Assembly (NCBI GenBank): GCA_022410635.1
Contig: JAJVDF010000218.1
Span: 273,828-337,827 of the forward strand
DNA length: 64,000 nt
Direction of reading: 5' to 3'
From: Tretioscincus oriximinensis
Lineage: Eukaryota; Chordata; Lepidosauria; Squamata; Gymnophthalmidae
This document shows, piece by piece, positions 10,593-22,539 of the stretch (position 1 is the stretch's first letter; each line of letters starts with the position of its first letter). A program made the translations under genes and the position numbers. Below the pieces are notes generated by a model, which was not told the DNA's origin, did no database searches, and saw only the letters and a list, made by a program, of their open reading frames with translations.

Positions 10593-13209
10593 GCTGAGCT
10601 GCAACAGTTATAAGCATTGGCTTAAACTGCTGGAAGCGATTATTACTAAGGGTTTCTAAATTTAAAAACTCTACATGTAATTTGCATTGGGAAGCTTTCT
10701 TCTAAACAAGTGAAAGAAAAGAAGGTTCTTGTGCTATTATAAAAGCATAACCACAAGTAAACATGGGCTGCACTTATAACCTGATATAATTGCATGTGAT
10801 GCTTAATATATTACTATGCACTTAACATTCTCTAAGTTCAATTGTACGCGTAGTTTTGGTACTAAATATTTTAGCCTCGCTTTTAAGTAAAATTATGTAT
10901 TATATTTATAATCCACTTTTTAACACATTTTTCCAGGAAGATTAAAAATTAAGTACGCCTGATAAGTACATTAATTTTTAAAGTATTTGTTGGAATAATG
11001 TATTTCCCAGATATTAGCAGTGCAAATGATATAAATTAATTAAGCAAGTCTGCTCTTAAATTCTTACTGTGTCAATAGTGCTAATTCCCAGAGGTGAGAA
11101 GAGTTAGGAGTAGACAAGGTTCCAGAACCAATAACAATTGCCCACCTCCCATTAGAACTAGAGTTCTCAAATAAAAGCAGGATAGCAGTGCTACATCTTT
11201 CATTGGTGTGAAAAAGAAGCAACTTCAGCAGGTGTTGCTGGCGTTAGAATGTGCATCTGCTGAAATGGTTTCTTTTTTACATCCATTAAAGGTGGGGTAC
11301 TGATATCCTGCTTTTTTAAGGTAACCTTAATCTGTCATATTTAGAAACATTGTGCCAAGTGACATAATTACCACATACTTAAATCAGGTCTAATGTAAAG
11401 TAGCAGGCAAAATAAATTTTCCTTTGTTTCTCTGTAATAATTGCAAGAGTTCTTGACATTTATTGCTGGGATTGCATTTAAATTGAACAAGTTAAATTGA
11501 AGGTCAAATAAAAAGCAGTGTATCAGCTATAACCCAAACTGCTGAATCACATGCTGTTAAGATATGGAAATCTTATTCAGCAGAGAATACATAGATCTAA
11601 ATCAGTATACAAGCAACAAAAGAGGGACACACATTGCCTTGGGAAATAAATTTGTTGGATGAATGAATGTATTGAAAACAACCCATGGTTTCAACTAGCA
11701 ATCGAATTGTGTGCTTCTATATTAACCAAATTAGAAGTCACATCAAGTACAAAGAGACTTAAGTCTCAGATACAGTTAATAAAATAATGGGTAACTGACC
11801 CTTTTAGAAAGAATGAATCTTCTTATATACTAGTCTTTTTTATTTATAAACAAATTATTTTCAATAAAAATTTCCTTATGTGAAGTTCCAAGGTGACTCA
11901 TGTGCCCATAATTGTATGATCCATACCACTGAGCTTTTAATTTAACCATGGATTCAAATCTAATTCAGAACCATCATTGCATCCTAACAAAATAATGTCT
12001 ATCTTTAAAAACATTGTCGAGTCACCCATGTACTTTTAATCCAACTTAGTTCCTGAAGAAATGGACTAAACTAGTGTGTGTATGTGCGTCTCCTGGTTTT
12101 GTCCAATTATTCAGGACTGAAGTTAGAATAAAGTTGCATATCTGATTCCAACCATTGCATTTTTTAAAATCAAGTTATATAATTCACCCAATTTATTAAT
12201 TTACATAATATATATAGGATTGATTTTATTTTGCATACAGGGATCACAGAGGTCTATCCTGTATGCAGTCTACAGATAACTTTATCATTTCTTGGGGGCA
12301 TACATCTAGATGAAGAATGTATCTGCAAACAAAGCTTCAAAGGATTTTCTGTTGTCCATGTTAACCCAGTTTGTCAACACTAGTAAATTAAGCAAACTGC
12401 CTACAGGAAGGGAGAATAGTAATTACTTTTAAATAGATAAAAGAAAAGAATGCAAGCTAAAATGAAGGTCATATTGATTGCAGACCATAGATATCACTGG
12501 TAAAAATGAAGCTGCATATATTATGTTACAATTCTTTCTTTCTTTTTAATAAATTAATCATCATAGTTTAGTTGAGATATTTTCATCATTAGATGTGATT
12601 TCTTGAGTTTATGCACTTAATTGAAGAACCCTGTTAAATTTCAAGTCACCCCAATTCAGTTTATGATAGCCATTTTAGTAGGACTTTGTTCAATAACTTA
12701 CATTTACATTCTCTCGTTCTGTGATATAACCAGGTATTTTAAATTGTGAAAACCTGGATTTCTCCATGCAGGACTCACATTTTGCTAAATAAAGCTTAAT
12801 ATCAGAGAGATGTTTATAGGCTAGAGTTCTGGACAATATATTACTAAAAAAATTACTTTGAATTTTGTGATAAAAAAATTTGCTCCTGTGCATATGCAGG
12901 TACTCCCAGTATTGCAATAAAGTCATTTTTGGATAATTGTAGACTCTGTGATGCACCATTTAAATAAGTCAATTGCTTAAAAGAAAACCAGCAATCTAGA
13001 AATGCCTGCAAATTTTGCCTGCAATTTTTAAAGTTGAAATTGCAGAAAAATATTTAACAATTTGGGGCAGTGAACATTAGTTCTCCAAAATATCTTTTAT
13101 TTATAACAGTCCATGTGGTATGCATTAATTTTTATTTTTGCATTACATTTTTAAGCTATCATTCTATAGTTCAATCTTTTGTTTACCTTTTTAACTACAA
13201 ATTTGAAAA
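10593..13209. other. AT-rich sequence, no gene seen
   Basis: 2.6 kb of AT-rich sequence with no exon, RNA gene or confident repeat recognised on either strand. Confidence 0.5.
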
Positions 13210-14200
13210 ATTAAAAGACAAGATCTTAGTGCCACCTAGAGTCTGATCATTTTATTGAACGAAAAGGTATTTGCAATTTGTATTTATTTACAATCACAAT
13301 ACAAGTAGGATGAGGTATCTGAGCTGCTTGCGGTCCGGGTTCTCAATAGACTTCTCCAGCACTATAATTTGAAAGCATCAATTTTTCAGTGTTCACCCTT
13401 CCTTGTGATACAACTCTCATAACCATACAATACTACTGGAAAAGCATAGGTTTCAATATTCAGATATTTGAGGGATGAAGTATCTTTTAATTTTGTGGTT
13501 GGAATCACTATCTGCAATGATCCTTGAAAAATAAAATCTATCACTACTCTTCATTTGTTAAGAAGTGATGGGGTTAAATGCCATGGTCTTATTTTCAAAA
13601 ATGTTTAAATGCAAGCCAGTTTCTACACTCTTCTTTCATTCCCCCCCCAAGGAAACATCTTAAATCCTATTCTCTTTTTGCCATCAGCATAATATCATCC
13701 CTCCTAGCAATTTTAATTCTGTCTTTTGTTTAATCCAGCCTGGCATTTCACATTGTAATCTACATTAAATAGGGTGATGATCACACATTTTCCACAAATT
13801 TGAACCAACCAATTGTTCCTTGTTTGTGTCTAACTTTTTCTTTTTACCCCTGCAGTGTTTCCTTAGAAGGTAGAAAAACTGATCTGGTACTCCAATCTCT
13901 TTAAAAGCTTGTCATAGTTTGTTGTGACTCACACAATCAAAGGCTTTAGTGAAGTCAATTAAACAAAAGCAGATGTTCTTTAGTTCTTCTACCTCTTGGA
14001 AAATCATCTTGAACTTCTTGCCATTTTTGGTTACAGTGCTGAAAGATAGCTTGCAGAATGTTGAGCATAATCTTGCTCATGTGTGAAATTAGTGCAATTG
14101 TGGGTGGTTTAAAAATTATTTGAAAATCACTCCTTTGGGATTGGAATGTCAGTTGATGTTTTACAGTCCTGTAGCCATTACTGAGTTTTGCCATTTCCCT
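13210..14200 (-). mobile_element. Degenerate BovB (RTE-clade) LINE
   Basis: Reading the - strand from 14.2 kb down gives reverse-transcriptase pieces in the order expected for BovB. First 'TIALISHMSKIMLNILQA' near 14.05-14.10 kb, then 'FTKAFDCVSHNKL' near 13.91-13.97 kb, then 'DDIILMAKR' near 13.68 kb. Last is 'FPVVLYGYES' with 'IDAFKL' and 'CWRSLLRT' near 13.32-13.45 kb. Many stops and indels break the frame, so it is an old, dead copy. BovB is known to be shared by squamates and ruminants through horizontal transfer, so its presence supports the squamate assignment. Confidence 0.85.
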
Positions 14201-14639
14201 AGCATATTGGGAGCAGAATTAGATCTAACTCTTTAGCTTCTAGCCCTAATTCCTAAGCCCTGACTTCACTTGCCTGCCAGGTTGCATAAGTGACCACATT
14301 GTCATGTTTATCAATTATATTAAAATATTTCTTGTGTAGTTCTGTTTTATTTTTGCCACTTCTTCTTAATCTGTTCTGCTATTTCCCTAGCATTTTGGGG
14401 TTTTGCATGAAATATTTCCTTGACATATCCAGTTTTCTTGAGAATTTTTTTTATCTTTCCCAAGAAGAATGCATACTTGTCTTTTGGACAGAAACCATTT
14501 AACTAAACTGATAGGGAAAAAAGGTAGAATGCTATATTTTCTCCACTGGCATTCAGGAATATATCTCAGAATAAAGGGTTGACATCCAAGTGATGTCAGG
14601 ATCCATGGCTTGACATAGTTGTCTCCACTAGCATGTGCA
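14201..14639. other. No gene seen
   Basis: Nothing recognised beyond the possible upstream remains of the BovB copy. An open frame at 14290-14502 is hydrophobic and has no family resemblance. Confidence 0.4.
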
Positions 14640-15300
14640 TGTGGGAAGATCCGGATTTTGGGCAGGGGCTACAAGGGCTAAAGCCCTGTGCAGCAGGTTG
14701 GTGGCAGTTTGGGGGGGGGGCAGCAAAATGTTGCCCCCACAATTCAAATTTAAATTAAATTTAAAATGGACTAAGAACTATCTAAGGACATCACAGCATC
14801 AAGGATGACTAGTCAATCTTGGAGTGTTTGCCATAGAATCAGACTTGACTGTCTTCATTTTGTGGAAGTGATAAATGCATTTGCAAACATAAAAGTGAGA
14901 AGAAAGGTGTTTTCCTAAGCCTTTGAGGTGCTTAAAAAAAAGAAGAAAAAAACCTGAAATGTGAACAAGAACTGAATAGCACTTTACTGTTTACTATTTG
15001 CCATATTTTTGTGTTCAGAATAATATATCATATTTTTACTTGGACATTTACATGTTGTGTATTCATTGGGCTGGGAGTTGCATGATAATCTTGTACATTT
15101 TATCAGAAATTACATGAGAAATGCACCATGGCAGGAAGTGAAAACATTTCCTGATGTCATTTCCATAAAGGGCAGTCCAGACCTGAAGTGACACAAATTA
15201 TATCACTTCTAGCCTCTGCTTCTGGGAATGGCAGCAAGAATGACATCATTTTCAGCCCTGCCCTGAAAGTGATAGGACCAGAGATTTTTCAAAATTTTCC
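14640..15300. mobile_element. hAT-like non-autonomous element, copy A
   Basis: Opens with CCGGATTTTGGGCAGGGGC and GGGCTAAAGCCCTG. The body from about 14755 on matches 20005-20470 in the same orientation; shared blocks include AAGGACATCACAGCATCAAG and GTGATAAATGCATTTGCAAA. It ends in TGACATCA-rich sequence. The class is inferred from the CCGGAT-type end and is not proven by target duplications. Confidence 0.55.
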
Positions 15301-16203
15301 ATCCAGGCCTCACTTTGGCTAGCAAAGGTCAATCCTAGTATATTTTATATCACATATATTAATGCCAATTAATATATTCCTATATGGCTAATGCCAACAC
15401 CTTAGCATAAAATTAAGCAGTTTCTCTTGTTGTGCTCCAGCTGGTATCTGTAACAAGCAGAGATACAAAGAACTAATCTGATCTTCCTGGCTTTTACCTT
15501 GACAATTGTACAATATGCATTGCATAGATATCACAGTAAAAAAAAAGTGAGGGGAAACGTACACTTAATTAGAAAATTCACACGCATACGACACACGAAT
15601 TCTCATGCAGCAATGCATGGGGAAATTTGCCTCACCCCATTTCCTGTCACTTCCGGCCCGCTTCTGGAAAGGGCATCCTGGAGGGTGGAAGTGACATCAC
15701 AAATGATATCAATTCCAGTCTTTACTTCTGGGAAAGGGCGCCTTCCATAACATCACTTCTGGTCCTGGCTCGGAAGTGACATCACCAAATTTTGCACATG
15801 CGTTTCACTCTCTTGTCCTGTTTTTTTAAGGACAACCCTAAGTAGCCATGACTCTTGAGTTAAAGGCAGATGAATGGAAACTATGGATGCTGTCCTAGGC
15901 CTACTAGGGATTTCTTTTAACCTTTGAGCCAGAAATTGGTGAGGTTCAGGGTTAAGCCAGGAAAGACAATTCCATCGATGAAGGGGCTGAGACCGTTGTG
16001 GTGCAATCAGATGAAGAAGAGCTGCAACAAGATGGTCCTGAAGAGAAAGAGGGTAGAAGTTAGCAAGTGGGGTTGCCACAATTGGCATCCACCCAACACA
16101 TGGACACTGCCAGCATGCAATGATGGAAAAAAACACAAATTGCTGGCTCACCATCTCCCATTGACGAAAACCTACAGAAGCTCTATTTTGATTATCTGTA
16201 CTT
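15301..16203. repeat. TGACATCA-rich repeat region
   Basis: 15640-15790 carries repeated (G)GAAGTGACATCAC units in both orientations, as do 15130-15290, 18890-19060 and 20340-20480. The open frames at 15753-16211 on either strand cross this repeat and show no known domain. Confidence 0.55.
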
Positions 16204-18060
16204 AGGGACACTTAGCAATATTCCTTCTTCCTGTGGGATGATCAAAGTATGGTGAAAGCAAATATCATAGGGAGAATGGGATGGGAGCACTTGGTTCACC
16301 TTTCAAAAAGCCAGAAACACCTCTAAGCTTTGACAGTTAATGATCTTGGTTCTCTTGCCCTTACCATAGTTCCAGCTTCAATTTACTAAGCAAGGTCATA
16401 ACACCACAGTCATTTAATGGTAGCATAGTAGAAAACTACTGTTCGTTTTGAGCTACTGAGATGGAGCATATTTTGGAGAAAGACATACTAAGAGAAGTGA
16501 AGACAGCAAAGAGTTTTGAGAAGGCATTTGTAATAGCGAGTTCAGTTTCCCCTTCCCCGGCTGAACTCTGTATGGAAGTTAAGAAGCCAAGGAACAGTGC
16601 AAAAGAGGGGTGAGCTTTAGATTGGAGATGCAGTAGCAATAAGGACGTAATAGAATAGATCTGCATAATTTGTAACAAAACTAGCTTGAAAATTATTTTG
16701 ATGCTTTTAGATGCTTTTTCATTGTTATATTTTTTAAAATAACACCAATTAAGCCAGAACATTCAGTTAAGTTTGCTTGTAACAAAATTACTAGACAAAG
16801 GTAGGATGCTTTGGGGAAGTTTTGGAATTTAGGGAGGAAGAAAAGTTGGTGAGAGTAGAAAGGATTCTTAATAGTGTGGAAAACATTTCATTAATGGTGG
16901 TCAAAGAGGAAAGAAGATTAATGAATCTGTGGCTCCCTCCACTAAAATTGACTTGGAACATTTGGAGGCAACTTAGCAAAAAAAAATTCATTTACATTAC
17001 CAAGTAGCTTCAACTAAAATAATAAATCCTATGGGGGAGCAAAATTTAACTAATTATCTAAAACAACTACGAGTTACAAGATTAAGAGATCTTTTGAAGG
17101 AGACAATCCCGTATCCTTACACCAATTAGGAACATTGGATCCAAATATGAATAATTGGTTTTGTGAAAGGGCTGTTTATAACTTTATCAACAATCCTCAG
17201 GTCTAAAATATCATGGGTCGGGATAAACAAAAATTGGAAGAGATTATCGACAAAAGGATAAAGGGGGGGAAAATATTTAATGAGAGGTTTGTTCCACTGC
17301 AACTAAAATCAAGTATAATAATTATAACTTACTCTGATCATCTTGGGACCAAGATCTAACTCTTCAGAATGAAGATTGGAAAGGGTGGATAGCGGATATT
17401 AATATTAGACACAATAAAATAAAAGAGGTGCAGATGAAAATACTATGATATAGGGCACCGGCCCAACTCTCCCATGTGGGAGGAGGGCTTCCTGTGTGTT
17501 AGCACGGGTGTCTGGGGGCGATATATTTACATGTGGGCTGATTGTCAAGTGGTATCATAGTTCTGGAATTTAATTGCTAGGTTGGTAACAAACATAGTGG
17601 GTATTGTCATTCCAACATCAAAATAATTTTAATTATTTATAGAATAAATAACAGCAATACACAATCAATCTTACAAAGATTATTTTGGCGGCTCATATAG
17701 TAATTATACGAGGCTGTAATGATAAATCTAAATGGATTCTGAATCACTGATATATTTGGCAGAAATGTTGTTATTCAATGCAATTAAGAGAAAAAAGAAT
17801 ATGGACGGAGTTTTCTTGAGAAGCACCATAGAGTCAACATATTGCTTTTGATGTTTACAACAACAGAAACTATGTCCTTAACCCATACTATTGCCATGAT
17901 CTTCAACCAGAAATTATATAATTGAACTAGCTCCTATTTAGTGGGGTGGAAGGGAAGGGAATGGTGCTTATGTATTTATTATGTTTTGTCCGTGTCTATG
18001 TTATCTGTATGTTTTTGTTTTTTTAAAAAATGGTAAGTGTGGTTCTCAGGAGATCAGTGA
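16204..18060 (+). mobile_element. Possible degenerate L1 ORF2 remnant
   Basis: Between about 16900 and 17520 the + strand reads, with frame errors, as 'LTWNIWRQLSKKKF' and then a tract resembling the C-terminal region of L1 ORF2. There are many stops. This is weak family resemblance only; much of the block may be ordinary AT-rich sequence. No gene was seen. Confidence 0.3.
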
Positions 18061-18844
18061 TAGACAGCAAAGCCCACTGAAGAATATGCAAAGAGCTCAG
18101 TAGGGCTTGCTTGGCTTCTTCCAGTCAGAGCCTCAAACAAGACTATTCCTGTGCAAAAGAGGGAAGTCACTCCAGGTCCTGCCTGCCCAGGAATGGACTG
18201 AAAAGTCCAAAAGAATGGAAAAACTCAAAGAGGCAGAGCCGGATCGTTTGCAGGGACTACAAGGGCTAAAGCCCTGGGCAAAAGGTTGGTGGCTTTAATT
18301 CTTAAAATTAAAGAATTAAATTTTTTTCCTGATTTTTTTTTCCCAAGAAAAATGGCACATGCACAAGTGACACACTGTGCATGTGCGCATCTTGCAGGCA
18401 TCATCATGTGCGACAGCACCCACCCACCATTACTGCATGCGCTGCCACCTGATTCACCTTGCTGCATGCACCTCTGCTCCAACCCTCTGTTCAGCCTTAA
18501 TGTTCTTCTTATCTTGCTTTTTTCCTTTTACTCTCCTTGCTTTCTCCCTCTCTTGCTTAAGAGGAACACTGCTGAATGTGGCCTCAGCCCATCTAGTCCA
18601 GCCTTCAGTGGTACACCTATTGCCCCTGGACATCTCAAGCAGAAGAAGGAGGCAAAACTCCCTCCTTTCTTTCCTTCCTTGCTTTTTCCCTGTGGAAAGG
18701 GACAAAAAGTAAAGGAGATACTTTACTTTAGTTTTCAATCCTGAATGGGGTTTAGTCTAGAAAAAAAGTTGGATTTAGAAAGCTGGCAGTAACAGTAGCA
18801 ATAGCAAGAATTTCATTACAATATAAAAAGGTATAAAACGTACT

Positions 18845-19447
18845 CTAACCTTTTTGGACCTGAGGGCCGATCAAACATCATTGCAGGAGTGTGAGGGCCG
18901 GAGTGACATCACTTCCGATGTCACTCCGGCCTTCACACTCCTGATGTCACTTCCTGCCCCGCCCTGGAAGTGATGTCACCTCTGGGGCGGGGGAACAGGA
19001 AATGATGTCACTCCTGCCCACACACTCCTGACGTCAATTCCAGGGCACGGACAGGAAGTGATGCCACTCCAGATGCCATTCCTGGAAGGAGATCACGAAA
19101 GTGGCATCGTCGAAGGAAGCAGGGTGGAGACGGCTGCAGCGGGTGTGACGGACGGAAGGAGCAGGTGGCTGCAAGTGTCGGCTACCTTGCCGCTCCGATG
19201 TCAACCAGCGCCAACCGCTGAGCGCTCTGCAGTGGGTTCCCTGACGGCGCGCATACTGTTAATTTGGCGATTCTCACCTTCAGTACTGGCTCCTGTTCCA
19301 CATGGGAGTTGCCATGTTGGAGGAGTATGCGTGTCGTCAGGGAAGCCCCTGCGGAGCGTTCAGTGGCTGCCTGGCTGCTTCGCAGGCCACAAAAATGGCT
19401 TGGCAGGTCGCGTGCAGCCCACAGGCCACGGCTTGGACCACACTGTT
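18845..19447. mobile_element. GC-rich non-autonomous element with TIR-like ends
   Basis: The left end reads CTAACCTTTTTGGACCTGAG and GGGCCGATCAAAC. The right end reads GCCCACAGGCCACG and CTTGGACCACAC, a loose inverted match. The body holds several TGACATCAC / GTGATGTCA repeats and is CpG-rich. The segment 19200-19330 (GCTGAGCGCTCTGCAGTGGG onward) is related to the insert inside the LTR chimeras at 8.5 and 21.6 kb. A hAT-like origin is an inference from the end style. Confidence 0.5.
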
Positions 19448-20004
19448 TTAGGCTATTTTGCTGATTAGTCTGGAATAATTGGAATCCAGAATGCCAGACT
19501 TGTGGGAGACTTGTGCTGTTTCCTGTTTATAGTTTGATGTTTCTACCTACTTTTCCACACTGTTTAATTTACCAATAGATGTTTATTATAAAAGTTTGTA
19601 ATTCAATACTGCATTCTTTCCTTACTATTATACGTATTAGGTTTGTAATTTTTTTTGCATATGCATATAAGACAAGTGCTTATTATAAAGTGTAGAAGTT
19701 CACAATGCAGGTTGTAGCATGCCGTTTGAATAACTGGAACTCAGAATGCGTGATAGACATGATCCCCCAACCAAAGTATTGGTATTATTGGCAAAGTATT
19801 GGTATTTATACCCTGTTAAAAACACAGTTTTATGATTTTAAGTTGTGTATCTGTCTGCTTTTTTACACAGTTTCTGATAGCACTTTTTTTCTTTCATTAT
19901 GGGTCTCAGTTGCATTTCTGGCAGCATCTTTGTTTCTGGTGTTAATGGGTTCAGTTGCATTTCTACATTCTTTTCTGCACTGCTTCTGGTAGCATCTTTG
20001 TTTT
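19448..20004. other. No gene seen
   Basis: AT-rich sequence with a short duplicated AAAGTATTGGTAT at about 19776 and 19793. The open frame at 19705-19992 is hydrophobic with no family resemblance. Confidence 0.4.
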
Positions 20005-20470
20005 AAAATGAATTAAGAACTTTCTAAGGACATCACAGCATCAAGAATGACTTGTCAATCCTGAGTGCTTATGATAGAATCAGACATCACCATCTATCTT
20101 GATTTTGAGGAAGTGATAAATGCATTTGCAAATGCAAAAGTGAGAAGAAAGGTATTTTCTAAACCCTGATACATAAACAAGGATTGAATAACACCTTACT
20201 GTTTACCTTATTTTGCATTCAGAATAATATATAATTTTTTTACTTGGACATTTATGTGTTGTTATTTAACGGGTTGGGAATTGCATGAGAATCCTGTACA
20301 TTTTATCAGAAATTACATGAGAAATGCACCAGGGCAGGAAGTGAAAGCATTTGTGACTTGAAGTGATATCACAAATTATGTCACTTCCAGCCTCTGCTTC
20401 TGGGAATGGCAGCCAGAGTGACATCATTTCCAACCTTGCCCTGGAAGTGACATCACTTCTGCCCCAACCC
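20005..20470. repeat. Second copy of the 14.75-15.29 kb repeat
   Basis: Collinear with 14755-15290 in the same orientation. The shared order is the CATCACAGCATCAAG block, the AGTGATAAATGCATTTGCAAA block, the TCAGAATAATATAT block, the GCATGAGAATCCTGTACATT block and the TGACATCA-rich end. Confidence 0.75.
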
Positions 20471-20598
20471 GAAAGTGAAATCACAAAACTTTCACATGTG
20501 CTATGTGCATGCAGGGACCACCCACTTAATTCCAGAATCTTTGTTGGGGGGGAGGCAAAAAATTTTTACAGCTCAGGGGCATCATACACCCAAAATAC

Positions 20599-20670
20599 TC
20601 ATACTATCATACTTATATATAATTAAAATCATACTTATATATATCAATAAAAATTTAATTAAAAAAAAAA
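20599..20670 (+). mobile_element. 72-bp poly(A)-tailed retroinsertion
   Basis: A perfect 15-bp direct repeat, ATACACCCAAAATAC, lies at 20584-20598 and 20671-20685. Between them is a 72-bp AT-rich segment ending in an A run. The arrangement (long target duplication, A tail at one end) is what L1-type target-primed insertion leaves. The insert is too short to assign to a source. Confidence 0.8.
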
Positions 20671-20692
20671 ATACACCCAAAATACGGCCCTG

Positions 20693-20984
20693 GATGTGAC
20701 GCTTCAGTGTGGAAAGGTTCAAACATTGAGTTGAAGGGAAGGGATCCATTCCTATGCATCTAATAAATGCATTTGTGTAAGTCCAGCCACCTGCATAGCA
20801 AGCTTTGCCCATTGAAATTCCTTGGCCACCCTTAAGCTGCTTTAACACTATTTCAATGGCAGGATCAGGACATTAAGTTATAAAATTCATTTAAACATTT
20901 GAATTGATAGAAATCCAAGTTTTTAAATGGATGTCTTGAAAACTATGATCCATTTACCTCAGAACAAGTGTCTGCATTTGCATG
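20693..20984. other. No feature seen
   Basis: Unique-looking sequence between the hAT-like element and the inverted LTR. Confidence 0.4.
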
Positions 20985-22080
20985 TGTCAGCCATAAATGG
21001 AGGATGGGCTCCGCCCCCTGCCATAATGACTATAAAACCACACCAAGATTGATAAAGCAGATTACGAACATTAGGTCAATCAAATAAGAAAGACAATGAA
21101 AGGTTATAGAAAGAAAAAGGGGAAGGGGACGATCCTGCAGGGTCATGTATCTGCATGCGATGGAAGTACAAAAAATATTCGCCACATCCCCACTTTTATA
21201 CTCCATAATTGCCAGTCCTGCCTCCTCCTTATAGCTTGAATAGCTTCAAGACAGGACTAGACAGGTTTATGGACACCGAGGGTATAAATGCGTACTAGGA
21301 TGGATGTCTGGATGTTGCCTCCGGGATGGAGCAACAGGCAGGACTCCTGAAATACCATTTGCAGGGAGTCATGAACAGGTGCATATTTTGCTTTCCTCTG
21401 TTCGGACTGCCCAGGTGCATCTGGTGGGCCTCTGTGTGACACAGAATGCTGGACTAGATAGGCTGTGGCGTGATCCAGTATGGCTCTTCTTATGTTCTTA
21501 TAGTTTAACTTACATTGGTCATACTCCTTCATTCCCCTTGGGTGCTGGGAGAGTGGGCAGCACTGGTATCGCCATGTTGGGGGAACAGAGGGCAGAGTTC
21601 CCCTAACATGGTGATTCCCTCACAGAAAGGGAGCCAGTACTGAAGATGGGAATCGCTCAAATAGCTCTATGCTTGCCATCAGCGAACCCCCTGCAGAGCA
21701 CTCAGTGGCCAGCGCTGCGATCATGGCAAATTCTCACCAATCTCGAACTGTCAGGAGTGAGCATTATCATGCAAGCTGCCCCTACTACAGTGACCTTTCA
21801 ACGCCCAGAACCAAGTTCTTTGTTGGCTCATTTGTTCATTTATCCCTTTGGTTGTCACTTATCTTGTTGTAAATCCCCCCCATCAAATTGTACAGCTTGT
21901 CCCCTGGCTACTTGCCTGGTCTGTTTCTTCCAGCTAGAGGCCTGCTTTCTGACTTTTGTTCTAAATTACAAGGGTTCCTTGAATGTGCAGCTGACATCTA
22001 AGGATCCTAACAGTTCCTTTACCCAATGCTATAGATGTCATTACCCTTCTCTCATGATTGATCTTTGGACATTCAACATC
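20985..22080 (-). mobile_element. Inverted LTR with two nested insertions
   Basis: On the - strand this is the same LTR family as 24523-25174. The U5 end is at the left (GGAGGATGGGCTCCGCC near 21000), the TATA-like CTTTTATACTCC region is at 21194-21205, and the U3 start is at the right (TCATGATTGATC near 22055). It is broken by a CR1 (21241-21512) and by a GC-richer insert (about 21530-21735). No internal viral genes are present. It cannot encode anything. Confidence 0.75.
21241..21512 (+). mobile_element. CR1-type LINE, 3' end (nested in LTR)
   Basis: Plus-oriented: AGACAGGACTAGACAGG, the GGTATAAATGCGTACTAGGA segment, then the whole 3' UTR and the TCTTCTTATGTTCTTATAG tail. It sits between LTR halves. 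The matching copy on the opposite strand is 8749-8957. Confidence 0.85.
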
Positions 22081-22082
22081 TA

Positions 22083-22345
22083 AGCCAGTTTGATGTAGTG
22101 GCTGAGTGTTGGACCAGTACCTGGTAGCCTCCCGGTTCAATTCCCCACTCCTCCATGAAAGCCAGCTGTGTGACCTTGGGCCAATCACAGTTCTTTGAAC
22201 TCTCTCAGCCCCACCTACTCCACAGGGTGTCTGTTGTGGAGAAAGCAACAAAAGCTATGTGCGCCACCCTATGGTTGGCCGCCCTGAGACCTTCGGGTAT
22301 AGGGCGGGATACAAGTACAAATAAATAAATAAAATAAAAATAAAT
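22083..22345 (+). mobile_element. tRNA-derived SINE (type 2), copy A
   Basis: Opens AGCCAGTTTGATGTAGTGGC (A-box part) with a B-box CCGGTTCAATTCCCC at 22132-22146. The body contains TGTGACCTTGGGCCAATCAC and CTCAGCCCCACCTACTCC. It ends GGCGGGATACAAGTACAAAT followed by AAATA repeats. A second copy is at 43219-43474 and a 3' scrap at 61187-61250. This SINE type is common in squamate genomes; I do not assign a formal family name. Confidence 0.85.
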
Positions 22346-22539
22346 ATTTCTCACAGCGTCTTGCTGACCTAAGGCGCTATTTTTCCCTGAGGTTCTGTGG
22401 GGAGAGATTAGATATTGCGAATNAAAAGCGTAGGGACTCCCCTCTCTAGCCCCTTTAAAAAACAGAAATGTCAGGAAAGGAAACTGAGCCTGGAACAAAG
22501 TGAAAGATCATGCGTACTAGCGCCTAAGAATTTTTCTCC

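Larger units (their letters stand above)
18230..20692. mobile_element. hAT-like composite element, copy B
   Basis: The left end has GCAGAGCCGGATCG and GGGCTAAAGCCCTGGGC (as at 14.65 kb). The right end has AAAATACGGCCCTG, the inverse of a CAGGGCCG-type terminus. Inside are a nested GC-rich element (18845-19447), a block homologous to 14755-15290 (20005-20470) and a 72-bp poly(A) insertion (20599-20670). I could not find matching 8-bp target duplications, so the ends and class remain inferred. Confidence 0.4.

Noticed and set aside
18286..18744. 152-codon frame with overlapping frames on both strands
   Set aside because: It lies within the hAT-like element and a pyrimidine-rich tract; no domain seen.
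21646..22083. 145-codon frame with a near-identical partner on the opposite strand at 8.3-8.6 kb
   Set aside because: The identity reflects the inverted duplication of LTR/CR1 sequence. The frame crosses several repeat boundaries, so it is not a gene pair.
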